Shown here piece after piece: positions 32,083 through 39,490 of a stretch of 39,490 bases of DNA. A program made the translations under genes and the position numbers. Position 1 is the stretch's first letter; each line of letters opens with the position of its first letter. The notes beneath the pieces were generated by a model. It was not told the DNA's origin and searched no databases. It saw nothing but the letters and a program-made list of their open reading frames with translations. Origin of the DNA: Rhodobacteraceae bacterium HLUCCA09 (GTDB taxonomy: Bacteria; Pseudomonadota; Alphaproteobacteria; Rhodobacterales; Rhodobacteraceae); contig LJNT01000011.1 of the NCBI GenBank assembly GCA_001314685.1, forward strand, positions 1 through 39,490, given 5' to 3'.

Positions 32083-33017
32083 GCCGGCCGCTTCGCCTCG
32101 ACGGCGTCCCAGATGCGGCCGGCCACGTCGACCCCGTCGAAGCGCTCGAGTTCCTGGATGCCCGTGGGCGAGGTCACGTTGATCTCGGTGAGGTAGGGCC
32201 CGATCACGTCGATGCCGACGAAGACCTGCCCCCGCTCGCGCAACAGCGGCCCGATCGCGGCGCAGATCTCGCGGTCGCGCTCGGTCACCTGCGCAGGCTC
32301 GGGGCGACCGCCGACATGCATGTTGGAGCGGGTCTCGCCCTTGGCCGGCACCCGGTTGATCGCCCCCACGGGCTCGCCGTCGACCAGAATCACGCGCTTG
32401 TCGCCCTTGGCGACATCGGGGACGAATTTCTGCGCGATGAGCGGCTCGCGGCTCATCTGCGCAAAGAGCTCGTGCAGCGAGGCGAGGTTTCCGTCGTCGC
32501 GCCGCAGGCGGAAGACGCCCGCGCCCCCGTTGCCGAAGAGCGGCTTGACGATGATGTCGCCGTGCTCGGTCTTGAAGGCGCGCAGCTCGTCGAGCCGTCG
32601 GGCGATGAGCGTCGGCGGGATCAGCTCGGGAAAGTCGAGGACGAGCAGCTTCTCGGGCAGGTTGCGCACCCAGAACGGGTGGTTGACGACTGTCACCTCG
32701 GGCATCAGCGCGTCGAGCAGATGGGTCGTGGTGATGTAGCCCATGTCGAAGGGCGGATCCTGCCGCAGCCAGACCACGTCCATCCCGTGCAGGTCGAGCG
32801 TCTCGCGTGGCCCCAGCTTGGCGTGGTCGCCCTTTACCCGCCTGACCGTCAGCCGGTGCCCCGCAGCGCGCACCCGCCCGCCGGCCCAGACGAGATCCTG
32901 CGGGTCGTAGTAGAACAGCTCGTGCCCTCGCTCCTGCGCCGCTTCGGCCAGCCGGAACGAACTGTCGGCGTCGATGTCCACCGCGCCGATCGGATCCATC
33001 TGAAAAGCCACGCGCAT
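32079..33017 (-). CDS. gshB: Glutathione synthase
   Basis: ATP-grasp ligase joining gamma-glutamylcysteine and glycine to form glutathione. The 312 residues have the family signature [20 protein letters not shown] at the N-terminus. The central ATP-binding region has [19 protein letters not shown] and [42 protein letters not shown] (in outline). The C-terminal metal-binding region is [25 protein letters not shown]. It starts 77 nt after yraN and overlaps the esterase gene by 4 nt. Glutathione is consistent with the stress-response genes nearby. Confidence 0.97.
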   Translation of the reverse strand: MRVAFQMDPIGAVDIDADSSFRLAEAAQERGHELFYYDPQDLVWAGGRVRAAGHRLTVRRVKGDHAKLGPRETLDLHGMDVVWLRQDPPFDMGYITTTHLLDALMPEVTVVNHPFWVRNLPEKLLVLDFPELIPPTLIARRLDELRAFKTEHGDIIVKPLFGNGGAGVFRLRRDDGNLASLHELFAQMSREPLIAQKFVPDVAKGDKRVILVDGEPVGAINRVPAKGETRSNMHVGGRPEPAQVTERDREICAAIGPLLRERGQVFVGIDVIGPYLTEINVTSPTGIQELERFDGVDVAGRIWDAVEAKRPA

Positions 33018-33094
33018 CGCCCGCTCCTTGCCCTGCCCGCCACGTCTTCATCGCCGATGAGCCGGAGGGGCGCAAGCGGAGCGAACGATCGAGC

Positions 33095-33538
33095 TCAGGC
33101 GCCGAAGGCGTTCTCCACGACATCGACGCGCCCGGCCCCGTCGACGAGGGCGAGATCGAACCGGACCGGCGTGAGCTGACCCAGTGGCATCCCTCCGAGA
33201 TACTCAGAGGCCGCCGACACGATTCGCGCGATCTGGCGCTCCGTCAGGCGGCATGCCGCTTCCGAAAGGGTGCGCGCGCGCTTGACCTCCACGAAGATCA
33301 GGCCGTCGCCGTCGCGCGCGACGAGGTCGATTTCGCCGCCCGCGCCACGCCAGCGGCGCTCGGTGACCTCGCGGCCGCAGCCGGCATAGTGGCGCGCGAC
33401 GCTGTCCTCGGCCGCGGCACCGCCGAGATGCGCACGCTCGCCGCGTCTGCGCCTGCCCCCAAGCGCCGCCCCGGCATCGGCCGGATCGGCCCGGCGAGAC
33501 CGCCCCCGGGTTTCGCAGACCAGGCTCAGCTGTGTCAT
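33095..33538 (-). CDS. yraN: YraN / UPF0102 nuclease-fold protein
   Basis: A 147-residue member of UPF0102, which has a restriction-endonuclease-like fold; function is not settled. The core EVTERRWRGAGGEIDLVARDGDGLIFVEVKRARTL (in outline) contains the D and ExK residues of that fold. The first 45 residues are Arg-rich and poorly conserved, so a later start is possible; ATG 33538 is used because it lies 9 nt after the rsmI stop. Gene order rsmI-yraN-gshB is common in alphaproteobacteria. Confidence 0.9.
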   Translation of the reverse strand: MTQLSLVCETRGRSRRADPADAGAALGGRRRRGERAHLGGAAAEDSVARHYAGCGREVTERRWRGAGGEIDLVARDGDGLIFVEVKRARTLSEAACRLTERQIARIVSAASEYLGGMPLGQLTPVRFDLALVDGAGRVDVVENAFGA

Positions 33539-33547
33539 GGGCCGCTC

Positions 33548-34486
33548 CTATCGCTCATCCTCCTTCAGTCGTAAACCAAGCTGGTAAACATCTCGTTTCC
33601 CCATGCCCGTCCGCTCGGCGACCTGTGCCGCGGCCCGCTTCAGCGGCATCTCCGCGAGGGCCGCGCGCAGCTCCGCCTCCACCTCCGCTTCGCTCGGCGC
33701 GGCCTGCACCGGCGGGCCGACGACCAGCACGAGTTCGCCTCGGGGCGGCTCTTCCTCCGCAAGTGTCTCCGCCATCTCGGCCAGCGGCACGCGGCGCACC
33801 TCTTCGTGGAACTTGGTGAGCTCGCGGCAGAGCGCGGCGTCGCGCGCCCCGTGTCCGGCCGCGGCCAGCTCCGCAGCCAGCGCGCCGATTCTCCGGCCGG
33901 TCTCGTAGATCACCAGTGTCGCCGGCACCGACGCGATCTCGGCGATCCAGCGCGCGCGCGGGCCCGCCTGGGGCGGCGGGAAGCCGGCGAAGAGGAAGCG
34001 GTCGGTCGGAAGGCCCGCGACGCTCAGCGCGGCAAGCAGGGCCGAGGCGCCGGGCACGGCATGCACCGCGTGGCCTGACTCGGCCGCCTCGCGCGCCAGC
34101 CGGTATCCCGGGTCGGCCACGAGCGGCGTGCCGGCGTCGGAGCAGTAGGCGACGCTGCGCCCCTCGGCGAGCGCCGCCAGCAGTCGGGGCCGCCGCGCCT
34201 TGCCGTTGTGGTCGTGGTAGGAGGTCACGCGCCGGCCGCGCAGCGGGATGCCGTGGATCTCCATCAGCCGGCGCAGGGTGCGGGTGTCCTCGGCCACCAG
34301 ATCGTCGGCCGCCGCCAGGACGTCGAGCGCACGCAGGGTGATGTCGCGCGCCGCCCCGATCGGCGTGGCGACGAGGTAGAGCCCGGGATCGAGGGAATGC
34401 CCGCTCCCCGGCGCGATGCCCTGGCCGCTCCTCTCGCCGGCCCCGCGCGCCCCGGCGGCGCCACGCTCGCCCTCGTCCTCCGTCAT
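33548..34486 (-). CDS. rsmI: 16S rRNA C1402 2'-O-methyltransferase RsmI
   Basis: An S-adenosylmethionine-dependent methyltransferase that modifies 16S rRNA at C1402. The 312 residues contain LYLVATPIGAARDITLRALDVL near residue 37, VAEDTRTLRRLMEIHGI, SYHDHNGKARR, SDAGTPLVADPGYRLARE and the SAM-contact VPGASALLAALSVAGLP. Residues 1-33 are a charged, Gly-rich extension that could mean a later true start near the conserved block. It is the first gene of the block and is divergent from the lipoprotein gene across 223 nt. Confidence 0.95.
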   Translation of the reverse strand: MTEDEGERGAAGARGAGERSGQGIAPGSGHSLDPGLYLVATPIGAARDITLRALDVLAAADDLVAEDTRTLRRLMEIHGIPLRGRRVTSYHDHNGKARRPRLLAALAEGRSVAYCSDAGTPLVADPGYRLAREAAESGHAVHAVPGASALLAALSVAGLPTDRFLFAGFPPPQAGPRARWIAEIASVPATLVIYETGRRIGALAAELAAAGHGARDAALCRELTKFHEEVRRVPLAEMAETLAEEEPPRGELVLVVGPPVQAAPSEAEVEAELRAALAEMPLKRAAAQVAERTGMGKRDVYQLGLRLKEDER

Positions 34487-34709
34487 TGCCTTGCCTTCCT
34501 CCGCCGCATAACGTGGCCGCGGGCATTGCCCTTCGCCGGCGACACCCGGTGGACCGACATGAAGCGAGACCGACCCGCGACCCGTATCGACAGACGAGGC
34601 CGAACCACCCCAACCGATGCGCGCCCTGTTGCGACCGCCACGCCGGGGTGTCTCCGTCCGCTTCGCCCGCCCGAACCCTGACGGCCAGAAACTGCCCGAG
34701 GTCTAGACC
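34487..34709. other. Divergent intergenic region rsmI / lipoprotein gene, nothing identified
   Basis: This 223-nt gap must hold promoters for rsmI (reverse) and the lipoprotein operon (forward). I see no convincing -35/-10 pair, hairpin or repeat. A GAGGTC element at 34697-34702 is the likely ribosome site for ATG 34710. Confidence 0.4.
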
Positions 34710-35885
34710 ATGCCGGCACTTCCGAACATCCCCCGCACCGTATTCGCCCGCGTCCTCGCCCTTGCCGCGGCCCTGGTGCTCGCAGCCTGCGCCCCCGCTG
34801 TCGGCCCAGACTCGGGCGGCGGCCCGCGGATGCAAGCGGGCGAGCCCGTGCCCGTCGCGCTGCTCGTGCCGGGCGGCGACGGCGCGGCCGGCGACGCGGC
34901 GGTGTCGCGCGACCTCGAGAACGCCGCGCGCCTCGCCATCGCCGATCTCGAGGGTGTCGCGGTCGACCTTCGCGTCTACCCGACCGGCGGCACCGCCGGC
35001 GGCGCCCAGGCCGCCGCGCGGCAGGCCGCCGACGAGGGCGCGCTGATCCTGCTCGGGCCGCTCTACGCCGAGGCCGCCAACGCCGCGGGAAGCACCGTCG
35101 CGGGCGACGGGCTCAACGTGCTCGCGTTCTCCAACAACGCCGCCATAGCCGGCGGCAACGTCTTCGTTCTCGGCAACACGTTCCAGAACGTGGCCGGGCG
35201 CCTGACCGCCTACGCCGCGTCGCAGGGCAAGGGTGACATCTTCCTCGTCTCCGCCCAGACCACGGCCGAGGAGGCAGGGCGCGACGCGGTCGCCCGCGCC
35301 GCTGGCGCGAGCCGTGCCAGCATCGTGGGCGACCTCTCTTTCGCGCTCAACGAGGAGGCGATCCGGGACGCCGCGCCGCGCATCGCCGAGCAGGTGCGCG
35401 CGACGGAGGCCGACTCGATCTTCTTCACCTCGGGCAATTCCGGCGCGATGGCCTTCCTGCCGCAATACCTTCGCGAACATGGGATCAGTTCCGAGACGAC
35501 CCAGTTCATCGGCCTCACCCGGCTCGACCTCCCGCCCGAGGCGCTGTCGCAGCCCGGCCTGCAGGGCGCATGGTTCGCCCTGCCCGACCCGGCACTGCAA
35601 ACCAACTTCCGAAACCGTTACGCCGAGGCTCATGGGGGGCAGCCGCACCCGCTGGCCGGCCTCGCCTATGACGGGATCGCGGCGATCGGCGCGCTGGCCG
35701 CCCGCGGCGACGCGCTGTCGCGGTCGTCGCTGACCACGGGCTCGGGCTTCGTCGGCGTCAACGGGATCTTCAGGCTCAGGGCCGACGGAACCAACGAGCG
35801 CGGCCTCGCGGTCGCGCAGATCCGGAACAACCAGGTGGTAGTGATTGACCCTGCTCCAAGACGGTTCGGTGGCGCCGGCTCCTGA
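34710..35885 (+). CDS. LpoA/LppC-like penicillin-binding protein activator lipoprotein
   Basis: An exported lipoprotein with a periplasmic-binding-protein fold. The 391 residues begin with a lipoprotein signal ending in LVLAAC (lipid Cys at residue 27). The mature domain resembles the LppC/LpoA and amino-acid-binding class: VPVALLVPGGDG, ENAARLAIADLEGVAVDLRVYPTGGTAGGAQ (in outline), ALILLGPLYAEAA and VLAFSNNAAIAGGNVFVLG. LpoA in E. coli activates the peptidoglycan synthase PBP1a. This protein lacks the N-terminal TPR domain of enterobacterial LpoA, so a different ligand or partner is possible. Its end overlaps the start of glnD by 41 nt if the TTG start is used. Confidence 0.8.
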   Translation: MPALPNIPRTVFARVLALAAALVLAACAPAVGPDSGGGPRMQAGEPVPVALLVPGGDGAAGDAAVSRDLENAARLAIADLEGVAVDLRVYPTGGTAGGAQAAARQAADEGALILLGPLYAEAANAAGSTVAGDGLNVLAFSNNAAIAGGNVFVLGNTFQNVAGRLTAYAASQGKGDIFLVSAQTTAEEAGRDAVARAAGASRASIVGDLSFALNEEAIRDAAPRIAEQVRATEADSIFFTSGNSGAMAFLPQYLREHGISSETTQFIGLTRLDLPPEALSQPGLQGAWFALPDPALQTNFRNRYAEAHGGQPHPLAGLAYDGIAAIGALAARGDALSRSSLTTGSGFVGVNGIFRLRADGTNERGLAVAQIRNNQVVVIDPAPRRFGGAGS

Positions 35886-38691
35886 GGCGGCGCAACCCCC
35901 TGCCGCGCCACAGGACGCCACGAGCGGTCCGCAGCGGCTTCTGCTGCCCGCGGGAGAGATTCTCGACGTCGACGCCCTGCGCGCGGCGCTGTCGCGCGAG
36001 GTCGCGGCGGCGCGGGAGGCGGGCGGCGGGCCGGGCGCCGGGCGTGCGGCCGCCGTGCCGGTGCTCGCCGCCGCTCTGAAGGCCGGGCGCAGGCGGCTGG
36101 AGGCGGCATTCGCCGCCGACCCTTTCGCCGCGCGGCCCCTCGCGGCTTCCTACGCCTGGCTGGCCGACGGCATCGTGACCTCGGCGCTCTGGGTGGCGAC
36201 CGACCTGCTGCACCCGCGCCTCTCGTCGAGCGATGCAGACCGCCTCGCGCTGCTCGCGGTGGGCGGCTACGGCCGGGCCGAGATGGCGCCGTTTTCCGAC
36301 ATCGACCTTCTGTTCCTCGCCCCCGGCAAGGTGACACCATGGATCGAGACGGTGGTCGAGGAGACGCTCTATATCCTTTGGGACCTGCGGCTGAAGGTCG
36401 GCCACGCCACCCGCACGGTGAAGGAATGCCTGCGGCTGGGGCGGGAGGACTACACGATTCGCACCGCGCTGCTCGAGCACCGCCGCATCGACGGCGACAC
36501 GGCGCTGGCCGAGGAGCTCTCGGAGCGGCTGTGGAGCGAGCTGTTCAAGTCCACCGGCACGGACTTCATCGAGGCCAAGCTGGCCGAGCGGGGCGAGCGC
36601 CACAAGAAGCAGGGCGGGCAGCGCTACATGCTCGAGCCCAACGTGAAGGAGGGCAAGGGCGGCCTGCGCGACCTGCAATCGCTGTTCTGGATCGCCAAGT
36701 ACATTCATCGCGTCGACCGCACCGAAGACCTTGTGGCGCTTGGCGTCTTCACGGCGGAGGAATATCGCGCCTTCGAGGAAGCCGAGCGATTTCTCTGGGC
36801 GGTGCGCGCGCATCTGCACCTGATCGCGGGCCGCGCGATGGACCAGCTCACCTTCGACATGCAGGTGGAAGTGGCCGACCGCATGGGCTTCCGCGACCAC
36901 GGTGGACGGAGGGCGGTCGAGCATTTCATGCAGGCCTATTTCCGGCACGCCACGCGCGTGGGCGAGCTGACCCGCATCTTCCTGACCGCGCTCGAGGCCG
37001 CCCACGTCAAGAGCGCGCCGCCGCTCGCGGGCCTGTTCCGGCGGCGGCGCAAGGTGCGCGCAGGCTACGCGGTGAAGCAGGGCCGCCTCGCGGTCGCGGA
37101 CCCCGAGAGCTTCCTCGCCGATCCGCTGAACCTGCTGCGAATCTTCGACGAGGGCCTGCGCACGGGCCTGCTGATCCATCCCGACGCGATGCGCCTGATT
37201 ACCGCCAACCTGCACCTGATCGACGACAGGATGCGCCGCAACCCGGAGGCCGCGCGCATCTTCCTCGACCTGATGCTCAAGCACGGCAACCCCGAGCGCG
37301 CGCTCCGCCGCATGAACGAGCTGGGCGTGCTCTCGGCCTTCGTGCCCGAGTTCGAGCCGATCGTGGCGATGATGCAGTTCAACGTCTACCACTCCTACAC
37401 GGTCGACGAGCACACCATCCAGGTGATCCGGGCGCTCGCGCAGATCGAGAACGGCGAGCTGGCCGAAGAGCTGCCGCTGGCGACGCGCATCCTCGGCAAC
37501 GGGGTCAACCGCAAGGTGCTCTACGTGGCGCTGCTCCTGCACGACATCGGCAAGGGCAGGCCCGAGGATCACTCGATCCTGGGCGCGCGCATCGCCCGCA
37601 CCGTCGCCCCCCGCCTGCGGCTGAAGAAAGGCGAATGCGAGACGGTCGAATGGCTGGTGCGCTCTCACCTCGCCATGTCCGACTACGCGCAGAAGCGCGA
37701 CATCTCCGACCCGCGCACGGTGCGCGACTTCGCCAAGATCGTGAAGACGCAGAAGCGGCTCGACCTGCTGACGGTGCTCACGGTCTGCGACATCCGCGGG
37801 GTCGGCCCGAACACCTGGAACAACTGGAAGGCGCAACTGCTGCGCGCGCTCTACCGTGAGACGGCCACGGTGCTCGATGAGGGAATGGAAGCGCTCAACC
37901 GCGACCGGCGGGGCGACGAAGCCCGCCGCGCCTTGCGCGAGGCGCTGCCCGACTGGCCCGAGGGCGCGCTGCGCGCCGAGATCGGCCGGCACTACCCGCC
38001 CTACTGGCAAGGCCTGCCGACCGAGGCGCACGTCGTCTTTGCGCGGCTCCTGCACGGGATCGACCCCGACGAGATCAGGATGGACCTCACGCCCGACGGC
38101 GACCGCGACGCGACGCGCGTCTGCTTCGTGCTGGCCGACCATCCGGGCCTCTTCGCCCGCATGGCCGGCGCGCTGGCGCTCGTCGGCGCCAACGTGGTCG
38201 ACGCGCGCACCTACACGACCAAGGACGGCTACGCGACCGCGATCTTCTGGGTGCAGGACGGCGAGGGCCGCCCCTACGAGGCCGAGCGTCTGCCGCGCCT
38301 GCGCCAGATGATCCTCAAGACGCTCGCGGGCGAGGTGGTGGCGAACGAGGCGCTCGTCCGCCGCGACAAGCTCAAGAAGCGCGAGCAGGATTTCCGCTTC
38401 CCCACCTCGATCACCTTCGACAATTCGGGCTCCGACATCTACACGATCATCGAGGTCGACACGCGCGATCGCCCCGGCCTGCTGCACGATCTCGCCCGCA
38501 CGCTGGCCGGCGCCAACATCTACATCTCGTCGGCGGTGATCGCGACCTACGGCGCGCAGGTGGTCGACAGCTTCTATGTGAAGGACATGTTCGGGCTGAA
38601 GATCCGGCAGGAGGCCAAGCAGGCGGCGCTCGAGAAGAAGCTGCGCGCCGCGATCGCCGCTGGCGCCGAGCGCGCCCACCGCGCCGAGTGA
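35845..38691 (+). CDS. glnD: Bifunctional uridylyltransferase/uridylyl-removing enzyme GlnD
   Basis: The nitrogen-status sensor that adds UMP to PII proteins under low glutamine and removes it under high glutamine. It has 948 residues from TTG 35845. The nucleotidyltransferase motif GGYGRAEMAPFSDIDLL spans residues 140-156, with D152 and D154 metal ligands. The HD hydrolase motif LLHDIGKG has H566 and D567. Two C-terminal ACT domains begin near 759 (RVCFVLADHPGLFARMAGAL) and 864 (IYTIIEVDTRDRPGLLHDLA). The TTG has an AGGTGG-type site about 6 nt upstream; GTG 35869 would shorten the overlap with the previous gene to 17 nt and is an alternative. Confidence 0.96.
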   Translation: MTLLQDGSVAPAPEAAQPPAAPQDATSGPQRLLLPAGEILDVDALRAALSREVAAAREAGGGPGAGRAAAVPVLAAALKAGRRRLEAAFAADPFAARPLAASYAWLADGIVTSALWVATDLLHPRLSSSDADRLALLAVGGYGRAEMAPFSDIDLLFLAPGKVTPWIETVVEETLYILWDLRLKVGHATRTVKECLRLGREDYTIRTALLEHRRIDGDTALAEELSERLWSELFKSTGTDFIEAKLAERGERHKKQGGQRYMLEPNVKEGKGGLRDLQSLFWIAKYIHRVDRTEDLVALGVFTAEEYRAFEEAERFLWAVRAHLHLIAGRAMDQLTFDMQVEVADRMGFRDHGGRRAVEHFMQAYFRHATRVGELTRIFLTALEAAHVKSAPPLAGLFRRRRKVRAGYAVKQGRLAVADPESFLADPLNLLRIFDEGLRTGLLIHPDAMRLITANLHLIDDRMRRNPEAARIFLDLMLKHGNPERALRRMNELGVLSAFVPEFEPIVAMMQFNVYHSYTVDEHTIQVIRALAQIENGELAEELPLATRILGNGVNRKVLYVALLLHDIGKGRPEDHSILGARIARTVAPRLRLKKGECETVEWLVRSHLAMSDYAQKRDISDPRTVRDFAKIVKTQKRLDLLTVLTVCDIRGVGPNTWNNWKAQLLRALYRETATVLDEGMEALNRDRRGDEARRALREALPDWPEGALRAEIGRHYPPYWQGLPTEAHVVFARLLHGIDPDEIRMDLTPDGDRDATRVCFVLADHPGLFARMAGALALVGANVVDARTYTTKDGYATAIFWVQDGEGRPYEAERLPRLRQMILKTLAGEVVANEALVRRDKLKKREQDFRFPTSITFDNSGSDIYTIIEVDTRDRPGLLHDLARTLAGANIYISSAVIATYGAQVVDSFYVKDMFGLKIRQEAKQAALEKKLRAAIAAGAERAHRAE

Positions 38692-38722
38692 GGCCGCTTG
38701 CACCCGCCCATGCCGGCGGCTA

Positions 38723-38770
38723 GCAAAATCTTCCAGAAAGATTTTGCACAGAATTTTTGAGAAAATTCTG
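38723..38770. other. Twin AT-rich hairpins between glnD and murJ
   Basis: Two adjacent perfect hairpins stand out in otherwise GC-rich sequence. The first is GCAAAATCTT-CCAGA-AAGATTTTGC (38723-38747, 10-bp stem). The second is CAGAATTTT-TGAG-AAAATTCTG (38749-38770, 9-bp stem). No U-tract follows on either strand. An alternative pairing joins CCAGAA of the first loop region (38733-38738) to TTCTGG at 38766-38771, so the structures may be mutually exclusive. Confidence 0.8.
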
Positions 38771-38807
38771 GCGCCGGCACCGCCGGACCGGAGGGAGACC
38801 CGGCAGC

Positions 38808-39490
38808 ATGAAACCCATCCGCCTCGTCGCGGGCTTCCTCACAGTCGGCGCGTGGACGATGGCAAGCCGCGTCTTCGGCTTCGCTCGCGACATCCTGCTG
38901 GCGGCGAAACTCGGCGACGGACCGGTCGCCGAGGCCTTCGTCGTGGCCTTCGCCCTGCCCAACATGTTCCGCCGCTTCTTTGCCGAGGGCGCCTTCAACA
39001 TGGCCTTCGTGCCGATGTTCTCGAAGAAGCTGGAAGGCGGGGCCGACGCCGAAGGCTTCGCGCGCGACGCCTTCTCGGGCCTCGCGGCGATCCTCGTGGT
39101 GTTCACGGTCGCCGCGCAGGTGGTCATGCCGTGGCTCGTGCTGGCGATGGCCTCGGGCTTCGCCGGCGACGAGCGGCTCGACCTCGCCACGATGTTCGGC
39201 CGCATCGCCTTTCCCTACATCCTGTTCATCTCGCTCGCCGCGCTGCTCTCGGGCATGCTCAACGCCACGGGGCGCTTCGCCGTCGCGGCCGCCGCTCCGG
39301 TGCTGCTCAACCTGATCCTGGTCGCGGCCATGCTGGGCGCCGGCTGGCTCGGCGCCGATGTCGGCCTCGCGCTCGCCTGGGCCGTGCCGATCGCGGGCAT
39401 CGCCCAGCTTGCGCTGCTCTGGGTCGCCGCCATGCGCGCGGGCTTTCGCCTTGCGCCGCGCCTGCCGCGGCTGACGCCGGAGCTGCGCCG
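38808..39490 (+). CDS. murJ: Lipid II flippase MurJ (MviN), 5' part
   Basis: Flips the peptidoglycan precursor lipid II across the inner membrane. The gene runs off the right edge, so only 227 codons are visible. The N-terminal family landmarks are present: TVGAWTMASRVFGFARDILLAAKLG, PNMFRRFFAEGAFNMAFVPMF and FPYILFISLAALLSGMLNATGRF, given in outline. At least five hydrophobic helices are visible. ATG 38808 is preceded by GGAGGGAG about 10 nt upstream. glnD followed by murJ is a common alphaproteobacterial order. The twin hairpins fall in the 116-nt gap and could limit read-through from glnD or lie in the murJ leader. Confidence 0.95.
   Translation, partial: MKPIRLVAGFLTVGAWTMASRVFGFARDILLAAKLGDGPVAEAFVVAFALPNMFRRFFAEGAFNMAFVPMFSKKLEGGADAEGFARDAFSGLAAILVVFTVAAQVVMPWLVLAMASGFAGDERLDLATMFGRIAFPYILFISLAALLSGMLNATGRFAVAAAAPVLLNLILVAAMLGAGWLGADVGLALAWAVPIAGIAQLALLWVAAMRAGFRLAPRLPRLTPELR

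Noticed and set aside
35776..38703. A 975-codon open frame on the reverse strand opposite glnD
   Set aside because: glnD has complete nucleotidyltransferase, HD and ACT motifs; the antisense frame is Arg/His/Glu-rich without motifs and reflects GC-rich third positions.

Overview
The window reads as a single chromosomal segment of a high-GC alphaproteobacterium, most likely Rhodobacterales (Roseobacter/Rhodobacter type). The evidence is strong G/C bias with long antisense shadow reading frames, FlbT and FlaF flagellin regulators, a DUF1217 flagellar protein, an RpoHII-like sigma-32, and the gene orders rsmI-yraN-gshB and coaBC-dut. These family and lineage calls come from reading the sequence; no search was run. 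I see no rRNA, tRNA, insertion sequence, CRISPR array, phage gene or attachment site.

Region 1 (1-21,600) is a flagellar cluster built of alternating blocks. The first forward block holds the tail of an upstream gene, a large secreted uncharacterised protein, a lytic transglycosylase, flhA, fliR, flhB and a small coiled-coil FliJ-like gene. It converges on a reverse block: flgB, flgC, fliE, fliQ, flgF, flgG, flgA, flgH, fliL. fliI runs forward from the divergent region shared with flgB and meets a second reverse block: flgJ-like, flgN-like, flagellin, flaF, flbT, DUF1217. A last forward block holds fliK and flgD. Together they supply export-gate and ATPase parts, rod and L-ring parts, hook-length control, hook capping, filament protein and post-transcriptional flagellin control. 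fliP, fliF, fliG, fliM, fliN, flgE, flgK, flgL, flgI and the motor genes are not in the window.

Region 2 (21,600-28,730) is a reverse-strand housekeeping stretch: rpoH, a ChaN-like protein, then coaBC-dut-moeB with 4-bp overlaps, a DUF4399 protein and an M3 oligopeptidase. rpoH is preceded by a good match to an RpoE (ECF11) type promoter, which would tie it to the photo-oxidative stress cascade.

Region 3 (28,950-39,490) holds a histidine phosphatase and comM (forward), then a convergent reverse block rsmI-yraN-gshB-alpha/beta hydrolase, then forward genes for a periplasmic-binding-like lipoprotein, glnD and the start of murJ.

The most interesting signals are regulatory. By my reading TTAA occurs only five times in the window, always just upstream of a gene. 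Two of these sit in a similar dyad (TTAAGGC-N5-CC-NTNA) about 50 nt before the start codons of two flagellar operons, and one forms a CtrA-like full site (TTAA-N7-GTAAC) before comM. Other points are twin AT-rich hairpins before murJ, a 17-bp tandem repeat upstream of flagellin, and the large unassigned secreted protein at the head of the flhA block. Apart from these, most of the window is ordinary core genome.
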